A stretch of 64,000 nt of DNA from Alphaproteobacteria bacterium (GTDB taxonomy: Bacteria > Myxococcota_A > UBA796 > CAJQPC01): assembly GCA_020632795.1 (NCBI GenBank), contig JACKEV010000014.1:1-64000 (forward strand). The letters run 5' to 3'. Both the position numbers and the translations under genes were made by a program. Positions 41,750-51,090 of the stretch are shown piece by piece. The number at the start of each line of letters is the position of its first letter. The first letter of the stretch is position 1. The notes below the pieces were generated by a model. The model saw only the letters and a list, made by a program, of their open reading frames with translations, ran no database searches and had not been told where the DNA came from.

Positions 41750-44215
41750 ATGTTCACCAGGACCCTGGCGATCCTGTCATTGCTGGCCATCGTCGCCTGC
41801 GGCGACAAGGACACCACCGACGATTCCACCACGACCGACGACACCAGCACGACCGACGACACCGGCACCGACGACACCGGCACCGAGGGCACCGACGCCG
41901 ACAACGACGGCTTCAACGACGACGTCGACTGCGACGACACCGATCCGGCCATCAACCCCGACGCCGCCGAGGTCTGCGACGAGGTCGACAACAACTGCGA
42001 CGGCTCGATCGACGAGGGCGTGACCTCCACCTTCTACGCCGACAGCGACGGCGACGGCTACGGCGTCGACGACGACACCACCGAGGCCTGCGAGGCCCCC
42101 ACCGGCTACAGCGCCACCGCCGGCGACTGCGACGACGGCGACGCCAGCGCCTACCCCGGCGCCACCGAGGTCTGGTACGACGGCACCGACGGCGACTGCG
42201 ACGGCGGCAGCGACTACGACGCCGACGCCGACGGCTACGACTCCGACGAGGAGAACAACGGCGGCGACTGCGACGACGCCGACGCCAGCATCTACCCCGG
42301 CGCCGCGGACACCTGGTACGACGGCATCGACAGCGACTGCGCGGGCGACAACGACTACGACGCCGACGCCGACGGCTACGACTCCGACGCCTACGGCGGC
42401 GAGGACTGCGACGACGACGAGCCCACCACCTACCCCGGCGCCACCGACACGGTCTACGACGGCGTCGACAGCGACTGCGCGGGCGACAGCGACTACGACT
42501 TCGACGGCGACGGCTACGACTCCGACAGCTTCGGCGGCACCGACTGCGCGGACACCGACACCTCGGTGAACCCGGGCGCGACCGAGGTCTGGTACGACGG
42601 CACCGACCAGGACTGTGACGGCGCCAGCGACTACGACGCCGACGCCGACGGCTACGACTCCGACGCCTACAGCGGTGACGACTGCGACGACGCCGACAGC
42701 GCCGTGAACCCCGGCGCGGCCGAGACCTGGTACGACGGCGCCGACGGCGACTGCGACGGTGGCAGCGACTACGACGCCGACGCCGACGGCGAGGACAGCG
42801 ACAGCTACGGCGGCGTGGACTGCGACGACACCGACAGCAGCGTGAACACCTCGGCCACCGACACCTGGTACGACGGCGTCGACAGCGACTGCGACGGCGC
42901 CAGCGACTACGACGCCGACGCCGACGGCTACGACTCCGACAGCTACAGCGGCGCGGACTGCGACGACACCGACAGCGCCGTGAACCCCGACGCCACCGAG
43001 GTCTGGTACGACGGCACCGACCAGGACTGCGACGGCGCCAGCGACTACGACGCCGACGAGGACGGCGAGGACCACGTCGCCTACAGCGGCACCGACTGCC
43101 ACGAGGGCACCTCGGCCGACGACACCGCCACCTACCCCAACGACGGCGGCCTCAACCCCGACGAGATCAACAGCTCGGCCACCGAGACCTGGTACGACGG
43201 CACCGACCAGGACTGCGACGGCTCCAGCGACTACGACGCCGACGCCGACGGCGAGGACAGCGACGAATACGGCGGCGTGGACTGCGACGACAGCGACGCC
43301 ACCATCAACACCTCGGCCACCGACATCGCCCAGGACGGCCTCGACCAGGACTGCGACGGCCTCGACGCCGCCTGGGGCCTCGGTGACATCGGCGCCGGCG
43401 ACCTCGTCATCACCGAGTTCATGCAGAACCCGGCCACCGTCAGCGACAGCGACGGCGAGTGGTTCGAGGTCGTCAACCTGTCCGGCGGCGCGGTGGACCT
43501 CGACGGGCTGATCGCCCTCGACTCCGGCACCAACGTCTTCGTGGTCAGCGGCGAGCTGCGGGTGGAGGACGGCGAGTACGTGGTCTTCGGCAAGAGCGCC
43601 AACACCGCCATCAACGACAACGCCCCCGTCGACTACGCCTTCGGCACCAGCATGAGCCTGGGCAACGGCGCTGACGAGATCTACCTCTACGACGGCACCC
43701 TCTCGGTGCTCTTCGACCTGGTGGAGTACGACGGCGGCGACACCTTCCCCGACGGCAACGGCTACTCCGCGTCCCTCGACCCGCTCTACGAGGATGAGGC
43801 GTACAACGACTACGGCTACGACTGGTGCCTCACCCCCGACGGCCTGTACGGCGCCTACAACTACGGCTCCCCGGGCAGCCAGAACTCGAGCTGCGGGTTC
43901 TCCTACAGCGCCGAGGCGGACATCCAGCCCTTCATCGACAGCCACTGCAGCGGCTGCCACACCAACAGCGGCTCCTCCGGCGGCCTGAACATGGATGACT
44001 TCTGGGCGGCCACGGTGCTCCAGGCCTCCAGCGTCAGCGGCTACAACTACGTCGAGCCCGGCGACGCCTCCTCCAGCTACCTCTACCGCAAGCTCGCCGG
44101 CACCCACGCCGCCATCGGCGGCACCGGCCAGCAGATGCCTCGGGGCGGGCCCTACCTCTCGTCCTCCGAGCTGGCCATGTTCGAGGACTGGATCGACGAG
44201 GGCGCTCAGCACTGA
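41750..44215 (+). CDS. Lipoprotein with MopE-like repeats, lamin-tail domain and c-type haem domain
   Basis: An 821-residue protein. I chose ATG 41750, preceded by GGAG; an ATG at 41735 would only add 5 residues. It has lipobox IVAC, a DDTG-type Thr/Asp stalk (about 20-45), a MopE-like Cys motif, and about nine 40-48-residue WYDG repeats. A lamin-tail domain then begins GDLVITEFMQNPATVSDSDG (about residue 545). The C-terminal 100 residues hold CSGCH (about 733-737) and MPRGGP, features of planctomycete-type cytochrome c domains. The next two genes encode DUF1592 and DUF1552 proteins. The repeats and tail closely resemble the 15798-19463 gene. Confidence 0.85.
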   Translation: MFTRTLAILSLLAIVACGDKDTTDDSTTTDDTSTTDDTGTDDTGTEGTDADNDGFNDDVDCDDTDPAINPDAAEVCDEVDNNCDGSIDEGVTSTFYADSDGDGYGVDDDTTEACEAPTGYSATAGDCDDGDASAYPGATEVWYDGTDGDCDGGSDYDADADGYDSDEENNGGDCDDADASIYPGAADTWYDGIDSDCAGDNDYDADADGYDSDAYGGEDCDDDEPTTYPGATDTVYDGVDSDCAGDSDYDFDGDGYDSDSFGGTDCADTDTSVNPGATEVWYDGTDQDCDGASDYDADADGYDSDAYSGDDCDDADSAVNPGAAETWYDGADGDCDGGSDYDADADGEDSDSYGGVDCDDTDSSVNTSATDTWYDGVDSDCDGASDYDADADGYDSDSYSGADCDDTDSAVNPDATEVWYDGTDQDCDGASDYDADEDGEDHVAYSGTDCHEGTSADDTATYPNDGGLNPDEINSSATETWYDGTDQDCDGSSDYDADADGEDSDEYGGVDCDDSDATINTSATDIAQDGLDQDCDGLDAAWGLGDIGAGDLVITEFMQNPATVSDSDGEWFEVVNLSGGAVDLDGLIALDSGTNVFVVSGELRVEDGEYVVFGKSANTAINDNAPVDYAFGTSMSLGNGADEIYLYDGTLSVLFDLVEYDGGDTFPDGNGYSASLDPLYEDEAYNDYGYDWCLTPDGLYGAYNYGSPGSQNSSCGFSYSAEADIQPFIDSHCSGCHTNSGSSGGLNMDDFWAATVLQASSVSGYNYVEPGDASSSYLYRKLAGTHAAIGGTGQQMPRGGPYLSSSELAMFEDWIDEGAQH
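42121..43370 (+). repeat. About nine tandem WYDG repeats
   Basis: Units of about 40-48 residues on the pattern DYDADADGYDSDxYGG.DCDD...WYDGTDQDCDG, the last one degenerate (IAQDGLDQDCDG). They are the same family as the 46-residue units at 16412-18620, implying shared ancestry of the two genes. Confidence 0.85.
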
Positions 44216-44311
44216 GCGGCCCCTGCGTCTTTTCAAGGTCACCCTCGCGTCGGTCGGTCCTGACAGGTATCCTGTAGGGGCCGTCCGACCCTGTCCCCCG
44301 GAGAGCCTCAG

Positions 44312-46333
44312 ATGCGCCCTCCCGCAGCCCTAGTGTTCCTTGTCCTGGCCTGCGAGTGCCGCGAAGAGACGCCCACGGGGGTCGAGGCGCCCGATCCCGG
44401 CTCGGTGACCCTCCACCGGCTCAACCGGGCGGAGTACAACAACACCGTGCGCGACCTGCTGGGCACCGACCTGCGCCCGGCGGACGACTTCCCCCCCGAC
44501 GACCACGGCTACGGCTACGACAACATCGCGGACGTGCTCTCCACCTCCCCGCTGCACGTCGAGCTGTACGAGTGGGCCGCCGACCTGCTGGTCGACGAGG
44601 CCCTGGACATCCCGCTCTCCGAGCCCTTGGACCTGCTCTGGGAGGCCGAGGACGAGGAGGCCCTGGAGCACAGCACCGGTGGGGGCTACGACGGCTACTG
44701 GAACCTCTGGTCGGACGGCTCCATCTCCACCACCGTGGAGGTACCGGTGGACGGCACCTACACCCTCTCGGCGCGGGTGTGGGGCCAGCAGGCCGCCGAC
44801 GAGGGGGTGATGGTCTCCCTGGACGTCAACGGCCTGTCCATCGAGACCTTCGAGGTCTGGGAGGAGTCCGACGACCCGGTCACCCTCAGCGTGGACGTCG
44901 CGCTGAACCGGGGCGTCCACCAGCTCAGCGTCACCTTCCTGAACGACTACTACGTCCCCGAGAACGGCGAGGACCGCAACCTCATCGTGGACTGGCTGGC
45001 CTTCACCGGCCCGGCGGACCCCGAGGTCCTGGTGAACCCCATCCGCGAGGCCCTGGTCACCTGCGAGCCCTCGTCCTCCGCGCCCCTGGACTGCGCCGCC
45101 GAGATCCTGGAGCCCTTCGCGACCCGGGCCTGGCGCCGCCCGGTGACCGAGGCCGAGCTGGACGGCCTGCTCGACCTCGTCAGCCTGGCCCTGGACGAGG
45201 AGGACAGCTTCGACGCCGGGCTGGGCCTGGGCATGAAGGCCGTGCTCATGTCCCCCCACTTCCTCTACCGGGTCGAGCTGGACCCCGACCCCGACGACCC
45301 TACGACCCACCCGCTCACCGCCTGGGAGCTGGCCACGCGGCTGTCGTACTTCCTGTGGTCGTCCATGCCCGACGCCGAGCTGTTCGCCGCCGCGGCCGAC
45401 GGCAGCCTGATGGAGGACGAGGTCCTGGAGGTCCAGGTCCGCCGCATGCTGGCCGACCCCCGCGCCGAGGCCCTGGTGGACAACCTCGCCGGCCAGTGGC
45501 TCTACATCCGGGCCATCGACGACACCATCCCCGACTCCTGGACCTACCCCGACTTCGACGAGGACCTGCGCGACGCCATGCAGGTGGAGATGGAGGTCTT
45601 CTTCCAGTCCTTCATCACCGACGACCGCCCCATCACCGAGCTGCTGACCGCCACCGAGAGCTGGGTCGAGCCCCGGCTCGCCGCGCACTACGGCCTGGAG
45701 GTCCCCGATGAGGGCCAGTGGATGGACGTCAGCGCGGTCGGGCGCGGCGGCGTGCTGACCCAGGCGGGGCTGCTGACCGCCCTGTCCCACCCCACCCGCA
45801 CGTCCCCGGTGCGTCGGGGCAAGTGGGTCCTCGGCCAGCTCCTGTGCATGGAGCCGCCCCCGCCGCCAGCCGGGGTCGAGGCCCTGCCCGAGGACACCGG
45901 CAGCGCCGGCTCCATGCGCGAGCAGCTCGAGCGCCACCGGACCGACCCCTCCTGCAACTCCTGTCACCAGATGATGGACCCCATCGGGCTCGGCCTGGAG
46001 TCCTACGACGGCATCGGCGCCTGGCGCACCCACGACGCCGACGGCCTGGTCATCGACGCCACCGGCGAGCTGCCCGACGGCCGCAGCTTCAACGGCGCCG
46101 GCGAGCTGAGCGCGGTCATCGCCGACGACGAGCACCTCGCTGAATGCGTCGCCGAGCAGATCAGCGTCTACGCCCTGGGCCGGGGCCTCACCGGCGAAGA
46201 CGAGCCCTACCAGAGCGCCATCACCGCCCGCTTCCGGGAGGGTGAGCTGCGCTTCTCCGAGCTGATCGTCGCCATCGTGCTCAGCGAGCCCTTCCGGGCC
46301 CGCCGCGCCGTGCTCGAGGAGGACGCCGAATGA
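44312..46333 (+). CDS. DUF1592/DUF1588-family lipoprotein with haem-binding motif
   Basis: A 673-residue protein with lipobox LVLAC. The domain order follows the planctomycete/myxobacterial multi-domain family: DUF1587 (HRLNRAEYNNTVRDLLGTD), an inserted carbohydrate-binding-like module (about 110-220, WEAEDEEALEHSTGG, VPVDGTYTLSARVWG), DUF1595/DUF1592 (ATRLSYFLWSSMPDAEL), DUF1588 (SHPTRTSPVRRGKWVLGQLLC and PSCNSCHQMMDPIGLGLE near 545-560) and DUF1585 at the end. The CNSCH motif could bind haem c. Proposed roles are extracellular polysaccharide or redox processes, but the biochemistry is unproven. It is coupled to the DUF1552 gene by ATGA. Confidence 0.9.
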   Translation: MRPPAALVFLVLACECREETPTGVEAPDPGSVTLHRLNRAEYNNTVRDLLGTDLRPADDFPPDDHGYGYDNIADVLSTSPLHVELYEWAADLLVDEALDIPLSEPLDLLWEAEDEEALEHSTGGGYDGYWNLWSDGSISTTVEVPVDGTYTLSARVWGQQAADEGVMVSLDVNGLSIETFEVWEESDDPVTLSVDVALNRGVHQLSVTFLNDYYVPENGEDRNLIVDWLAFTGPADPEVLVNPIREALVTCEPSSSAPLDCAAEILEPFATRAWRRPVTEAELDGLLDLVSLALDEEDSFDAGLGLGMKAVLMSPHFLYRVELDPDPDDPTTHPLTAWELATRLSYFLWSSMPDAELFAAAADGSLMEDEVLEVQVRRMLADPRAEALVDNLAGQWLYIRAIDDTIPDSWTYPDFDEDLRDAMQVEMEVFFQSFITDDRPITELLTATESWVEPRLAAHYGLEVPDEGQWMDVSAVGRGGVLTQAGLLTALSHPTRTSPVRRGKWVLGQLLCMEPPPPPAGVEALPEDTGSAGSMREQLERHRTDPSCNSCHQMMDPIGLGLESYDGIGAWRTHDADGLVIDATGELPDGRSFNGAGELSAVIADDEHLAECVAEQISVYALGRGLTGEDEPYQSAITARFREGELRFSELIVAIVLSEPFRARRAVLEEDAE

Positions 46334-47673
46334 AGCGCGCCCCCCGCCGCCTGCACGCTCTGCACCCGGAGCGCCGCCTGACCCGCCGCCACTTCCTGGG
46401 CGGAGCCGGCGCCACCCTGTGGCTGCCGTGGCTGGAGGCGCTCTCGCCGCCAGCCTACGCCCAGGCCACCCGCATCCCGCAGCGGCTGTTGTTCTGGTAC
46501 GTGCCCAACGGCTTCAACATGACCGACTGGCACCCTGAGGGCGAGGGGGAGGACTACACCCTCTCGCCCATCCTCTCGCCGCTGGAGGCCGTGCGGGAGC
46601 ACGTCACCGTGCTCTCCGGGCTCACCAACCGCGCGGCCATCGACAGCATCAACGGCGACCACGCCCGGGGCACGGGCACCTTCCTGACCTGCGCCCCGAT
46701 CAACTTCTCCGAGTCGGACATCTACAACGGCGTCTCGGTGGACCAGATCGCCGCCCAGGCCCTGGGCGCAGACACCGCCCTGCCCAGCCTCCAGCTCGGC
46801 ATCGAGGGCGGCAGCGGCGTGGGCAACTGCGACTCAGGCTACTCCTGCGCCTACACCCGCAACATCTCCTGGGCCTCCGCGACCACCCCGCTGCCCCAGC
46901 TCACCAACCCGGCGCTCCTGTTCGATCGCCTGTTCGGGGGCAGCGACGCGACGATGACCGAGGAGGAGCGCGCCCGCCAGGAGCGCTACCGCGTCAGCGT
47001 CATCGACAGCGTCTACGACCAGATCGAGGTGCTCCACCCCCAGCTCTCGGTGCGGGACCAGCGCAAGCTCGACGAGTACCTCACCGGCGTTCGCGCTCTG
47101 GAGGACCGCATCCTCAACGGCGCGACCCTCTCCTGCGAGGTGCCCGACCGGCCGCCCTCCGAGCTGGAGTACGAGGCCCACGTGCAGATGATGCTCGACC
47201 TCATCGTGCTGGCCTTTGAATGCGACGCGACCCGCTTCGTCTCCTTCATGCAGGGCAACGGCGGCAGCTCCCGCAGCCACGACTTCCTGGGCATCTCCGA
47301 CGCCTACCACGACCTCTCCCACCACGGCGGCGACCCCGACACCCTGGCGCTGCTCACCACGATCGGCACCTGGGAGATCAGCCAGCTCGCGACCCTGATC
47401 GAGCGCCTGGCCGCCGCCGAGGACGCCCACGGGCCCCTCCTCGACAACTGCCTGGTCCATTTCTCCAGCGAAATCGCCGACGGGGACAGCCACTACCACG
47501 TCGACCTGCCGGTGGTGCTGGCGGGCTACGGCGGCGGGGTGGTGCGCCCCGGGCGGCGGCTGACCCTGGATGACCGGCCGGTGGCCGACCTCTTCCTTAC
47601 CATGCTTCAGGCGGCCGGGGTGGACACCGACGCCTTCGGACAGGACGGGACCTCGCCCATCGACCTCACCTGA
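46330..47673 (+). CDS. DUF1552 protein with Tat signal
   Basis: A 447-residue protein. The Tat motif TRRHFLGGAG at residues 18-27 precedes a hydrophobic stretch ending AYA. The body shows the DUF1552 signatures RLLFWYVPNGFNMTDWHP, VLSGLTNRAA and HARGTGTFLTCAP, with a late GISDAYHDLSHHGGD and SSEIADGDSHYHVDLPVVLAG (His/Asp-rich, alkaline-phosphatase/sulfatase-like metal-site character). It starts at ATG 46330 overlapping the DUF1592 stop. In this and related phyla it is always paired with DUF1592 proteins; the function is unknown. Confidence 0.9.
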   Translation: MKRAPRRLHALHPERRLTRRHFLGGAGATLWLPWLEALSPPAYAQATRIPQRLLFWYVPNGFNMTDWHPEGEGEDYTLSPILSPLEAVREHVTVLSGLTNRAAIDSINGDHARGTGTFLTCAPINFSESDIYNGVSVDQIAAQALGADTALPSLQLGIEGGSGVGNCDSGYSCAYTRNISWASATTPLPQLTNPALLFDRLFGGSDATMTEEERARQERYRVSVIDSVYDQIEVLHPQLSVRDQRKLDEYLTGVRALEDRILNGATLSCEVPDRPPSELEYEAHVQMMLDLIVLAFECDATRFVSFMQGNGGSSRSHDFLGISDAYHDLSHHGGDPDTLALLTTIGTWEISQLATLIERLAAAEDAHGPLLDNCLVHFSSEIADGDSHYHVDLPVVLAGYGGGVVRPGRRLTLDDRPVADLFLTMLQAAGVDTDAFGQDGTSPIDLT

Positions 47674-47707
47674 TCGGGGTATCATCCCTCGATCTCGACG
47701 TCGGCGC

Positions 47708-49864
47708 ATGGTCCCCTTCTCCCTCCGCATCCTCCGCATCGCGGCGTGGCTCCTCGCCGCGTGGCTGGGGCTGGGCGCGGCCTGGGCGGCCCCCCCGGCG
47801 AGGGTCGAGCAGGGCGCTTTGGACCTGTGGGCCTGGAACCCCCGCCACGACGGGCCCGCTGCTCTTGAAGGAGACTGGGCGTTCTGGTGGGGTCGCCTGC
47901 TGGGGCCGACCGATCTGGCCGCCGCCTCCTCGACGGGCAGCTTCGTTGCGGTCCCCGGCCCCTGGGACGCCGCGCCGGGGGGCCCCGCAGACAACGCTGT
48001 AGGGCTGGCGACCTATCGGCTCCAGGTCCAGCTCCCTGCCGCCGCCCCCGCGCTGGCCCTGGAGGTGAGCGGCGTCTACACCGCCCACCGCATCTGGCTC
48101 AACGGCGTGGCCGTGCCCGGGGCCGGCACGGTCGACCCCCGGCTGGACGCGGTGGTGCCCAAGGTGCAGCGCGCCCTGCACCCCCTCCCCACCGGCACCG
48201 AGGAGCTGGACATCCTCATCCAGGTCGCGAACAACGCCCACCGGGTCGGGGGCATGCGCCGCGCGCCCCGCATCGGCACCATCCAGGATCTCGTCGACGA
48301 TCGGCAGCGGGCGCTGGTCAAGGACGTCGTCAGCATCGCGATCCTGACCCTGCTCGGGGCGACCTTCGGCCTGCTCTTCCTGATGCGGCGCGGCGAGACG
48401 CAGCGGAGCTGGCTGGCGCCGTTCTGCCTCTTGCTGGCCCTGCGCACGGCCGCCGCCGGGGACGGGGAGGTGCTCAACTTCCTCTGGCCCGGGATCCGCT
48501 GGGAGACCCTGCTGCGCATCGAGTACGCCTCCAACTTCCTGGGCACGGTGGCGGGGCTGTCGATGATGGCGGGGCTGTTCCCCCGGGACGAGTGGCCCCG
48601 GGTGCGCCGGCCGGTGCAGTGGGTGTGCCTGGGGCTCGCCGCCCTCGTGCCGCTCATGACGCCGCTGCAGCTCTCCTACACGGTCAGCCCGTTCCAGGTG
48701 CTGGCGCTGGGGGGCGTGGTGCTGGTCATGATGCAGCTCGTCAAGGCGGCGGTGAACGGGCGGCCGGGCGCGGGGCTGTCGTTGAGCGCGCTGGTGGTGT
48801 TCTTCGGGGCGGTGATCCACGACATGCTGCTGACCCAGGACGTCATCCGCTCGCCCTGGCAGCTCACCGCGCCGGGTTTTTTGGCCTTCATCCTGGCCCA
48901 GGCCTTCGTGCTGCTGCGGGCCTTCGCCCGCTCCTACGACACCATCGAGCGCCTGGGGGACGAGCTGCGGGCCAGCAACCAGGACCTGGAGCAGACCAAC
49001 CAGGCCGTGCAGCGCTTCGTGCCCTACGAGTTCCTGCGCCAGCTCGGCAAGCGCTCGGTCCGGGACATCGAGCGCGGGGACAACGTCGCCCTGGAGATGG
49101 AGGTCCTGTTCTGCGACCTGCGCTCCTTCACGACCCTGGTGGAGTCCAAGGAGCCCGCCGACGCCTTCTCCTTCATCAACCGCTACCTGCGGCACATGGA
49201 GCCTGCGGTGCACGCCCACGGCGGCTTCATCAACCAGTACCTGGGCGACTGCATCATGGCGCTGTTCCCCTCCGGCGCGGACGCGGCGATGGACGCGGCG
49301 GTGGAGCTGCTGCGCTCCCTGGAGCGCTTCAACGCCGAGCAGCGCGCCCGGGGGGACGTGGAGGTCGGCGTCAGCATCGGGCTCAGCTCCGGCAAGATCA
49401 TGATGGGCACGATCGGGGGCATGGACCGCCTGGACAGCGGGGTGATCGGCGACGCGGTCAACCTCGCCGCCCGCCTGGAGGCGATGACCCGCCTCTACGG
49501 CGCGGTGATGATCGTCAGCGAGCGCACGATCGACCGCCTGGAGGACCCCGCGCGCTTCACCCTGCGGGAGCTGGATCGGGTCGTGGTCAAGGGCAAGACC
49601 GAGCCGATCCGCATCTTCGAGCTGCTGGATGGCCTGCCGGAGGAGCAGCGGGCCGGCCGGGCGGCCACCGCCGCGCGCTTCGCCGAGGGGCTCGCCCTGT
49701 TCCGGGCGCGCCGCTTCGGGGAGGCCGAGGACGCCTTCGTGGACTGCCTGGAGCGCTGCCCGGGGGATGAGGCCGCCCGCCTCTACCTGGACCGCTGCGA
49801 GGAGATGGCGCGCTCCGGCCCCCCCCGCGGGTGGAGCGGCGTGACCGTCATGACCCGGAAATGA
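47708..49864 (+). CDS. 7TMR-DISM receptor with class III nucleotide cyclase domain
   Basis: A 718-residue protein starting at ATG 47708 with a signal peptide. A periplasmic beta-sandwich (about 30-190, VSGVYTAHRIWLNGVAVPG, IQVANNAHRVGG) fits 7TMR-DISMED2. Seven hydrophobic helices (about 200-400) fit 7TMR-DISM. A linker coiled coil and a cyclase homology domain follow: FCDLRSFTTL near 468 and LGDCIMALF near 512 provide the two metal Asp, GVIGDAVNLAARLEA the transition-state Asn and Arg. The usual base-selecting Lys position reads Gln (INQYLGD). A TPR-like tail ends the protein. It converts ATP (or GTP) to a cyclic nucleotide upon binding an extracellular ligand. An HD-domain gene follows. Confidence 0.9.
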   Translation: MVPFSLRILRIAAWLLAAWLGLGAAWAAPPARVEQGALDLWAWNPRHDGPAALEGDWAFWWGRLLGPTDLAAASSTGSFVAVPGPWDAAPGGPADNAVGLATYRLQVQLPAAAPALALEVSGVYTAHRIWLNGVAVPGAGTVDPRLDAVVPKVQRALHPLPTGTEELDILIQVANNAHRVGGMRRAPRIGTIQDLVDDRQRALVKDVVSIAILTLLGATFGLLFLMRRGETQRSWLAPFCLLLALRTAAAGDGEVLNFLWPGIRWETLLRIEYASNFLGTVAGLSMMAGLFPRDEWPRVRRPVQWVCLGLAALVPLMTPLQLSYTVSPFQVLALGGVVLVMMQLVKAAVNGRPGAGLSLSALVVFFGAVIHDMLLTQDVIRSPWQLTAPGFLAFILAQAFVLLRAFARSYDTIERLGDELRASNQDLEQTNQAVQRFVPYEFLRQLGKRSVRDIERGDNVALEMEVLFCDLRSFTTLVESKEPADAFSFINRYLRHMEPAVHAHGGFINQYLGDCIMALFPSGADAAMDAAVELLRSLERFNAEQRARGDVEVGVSIGLSSGKIMMGTIGGMDRLDSGVIGDAVNLAARLEAMTRLYGAVMIVSERTIDRLEDPARFTLRELDRVVVKGKTEPIRIFELLDGLPEEQRAGRAATAARFAEGLALFRARRFGEAEDAFVDCLERCPGDEAARLYLDRCEEMARSGPPRGWSGVTVMTRK

Positions 49865-49937
49865 ATCGGGATCTCCGGACGCTGGCGCCCGCGCGATCTA
49901 CACTCAGGAGTCCACGCCAGCGGAGTGATGCAAGCTG

Positions 49938-50597
49938 ATGTCCTTGAACGCCTTCTCCGATGCGCGCGTGCGACCCGACGGGGCCGGCTCGGACGATCAG
50001 CTGCCGGACACCTTCCCGGCGTTGGAGCCGGTGCTCACCCACGTCCGGCGGGCGCTGGAGCGGCTCCCCGACACGCTGCTCTACCACGACATCCACCACA
50101 CCCTGCGGGACGTGTTCCCCTCCGCGATGCTGCTGGCCGAGCGCGAGGGCTGCGGGCCCCGGGAGCGCAGCCTCGTCGGGGCCGCAGCCCTGTTCCACGA
50201 CGTCGGCTACCTGGACCGCTACAAGGCCAACGAGCCGCTGGGGGCCGCCCGGGCCCGCCAGGTGCTGCCCCGGTTCGGCTTCTCGGACGAGGACCTCGAC
50301 CTCATCGCGGACATGATCCTGGCCACGGCGGTCCCCCAGCAGCCCCGCTCCCACCTGGCCCGCATCCTCTGCGACGCCGACCTGGCCCACCTGGGCACCG
50401 ACCGCTTCTTCCTCCAGAGCGAGCGGCTGCGCCTGGAGCTGAGCTACCAGGGCGTGGAGTCCAACCTGCGCGCCTGGCACGAGTCCAACCTGCGCTTCCT
50501 GGACGGGCACAGCTTCCACACGGCCACCGCGCAGGCGGTCTGGCAGCCGGGGAAGGATCGGAACCGGGCGCTGGTGGAGGAGCTGCTGGGGCGGTAG
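49938..50597 (+). CDS. HD-domain phosphohydrolase
   Basis: A 219-residue protein with the HD signature: YHDIHHTL (about 49-56), ALFHDVGYLDRY with the HD pair at 87-88, and a later CDADLAHLGTDRFF that supplies the last metal Asp. Such enzymes hydrolyse nucleotides, cyclic nucleotides or related phosphoesters. It starts 73 bases after the cyclase gene on the same strand, with a TACACT box at 49899-49904, so it may degrade a cyclic nucleotide or act in a related signal; this is inference. Confidence 0.85.
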   Translation: MSLNAFSDARVRPDGAGSDDQLPDTFPALEPVLTHVRRALERLPDTLLYHDIHHTLRDVFPSAMLLAEREGCGPRERSLVGAAALFHDVGYLDRYKANEPLGAARARQVLPRFGFSDEDLDLIADMILATAVPQQPRSHLARILCDADLAHLGTDRFFLQSERLRLELSYQGVESNLRAWHESNLRFLDGHSFHTATAQAVWQPGKDRNRALVEELLGR

Positions 50598-50604
50598 GCG
50601 CGGC

Positions 50605-51090
50605 TCAGCGTCGCGGGTCTGCGGCGCTCCCTGGCGCCGGGTCTGCGGCGTCCTGGATGTCCTGCGCCCGCTGCTGGCGCATCGCCTGTTGCCAGGCCCC
50701 GGACTCGGCGGTGATGATCGCCTCGCAGCGCTGCGCCAGGGTGGACGCCGCTGGGCGCGCTGGCGCGCGGTAGGGGCCCGCCCGGGCGCGGAACAGGATC
50801 AGCTCCTGCTCCAGGGCGTGGCGGGCGCCGCGGCTCCGGGCGTGGGCGCCCTCCCAGTCGAACAGAGCGCCCACGCCCTCGGCGACCGCGAGCAGCGCGC
50901 CCATCACCGCGGGGATCCAGCGCGGGACGTCCAGGGACACGATGAACGGGAGGCTGGTGGCCAGGAGGATGCTGAACCCCCGGAGGCCGTGGGCGGCGGC
51001 GCGCGCCTGCGCCGCTTGACGCCGGTAGAACGCCATCATGGCGGCGAGCCGGTGCGCTTCATAGGAGCAGCCCTCGGGCGCCGTCATCAC
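50605..51090 (-). CDS. SLATT/DUF4231-type membrane protein (copy 1)
   Basis: A 161-residue protein with two adjacent membrane helices (FSILLATSLPFIVSL and IPAVMGALLAVAEGVGALF) flanked by helical, charged segments and a C-terminal EQELILFRARAGPYR ... AQRCEAIITAESGAWQQ. This layout fits the SLATT/DUF4231 superfamily, proposed pore-forming effectors of nucleotide-linked bacterial conflict systems. A 4-base overlap (ATGA) couples it to the neighbouring paralogue. The gene is convergent with the HD gene. Confidence 0.65.
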   Translation of the reverse strand: MMTAPEGCSYEAHRLAAMMAFYRRQAAQARAAAHGLRGFSILLATSLPFIVSLDVPRWIPAVMGALLAVAEGVGALFDWEGAHARSRGARHALEQELILFRARAGPYRAPARPAASTLAQRCEAIITAESGAWQQAMRQQRAQDIQDAADPAPGSAADPRR

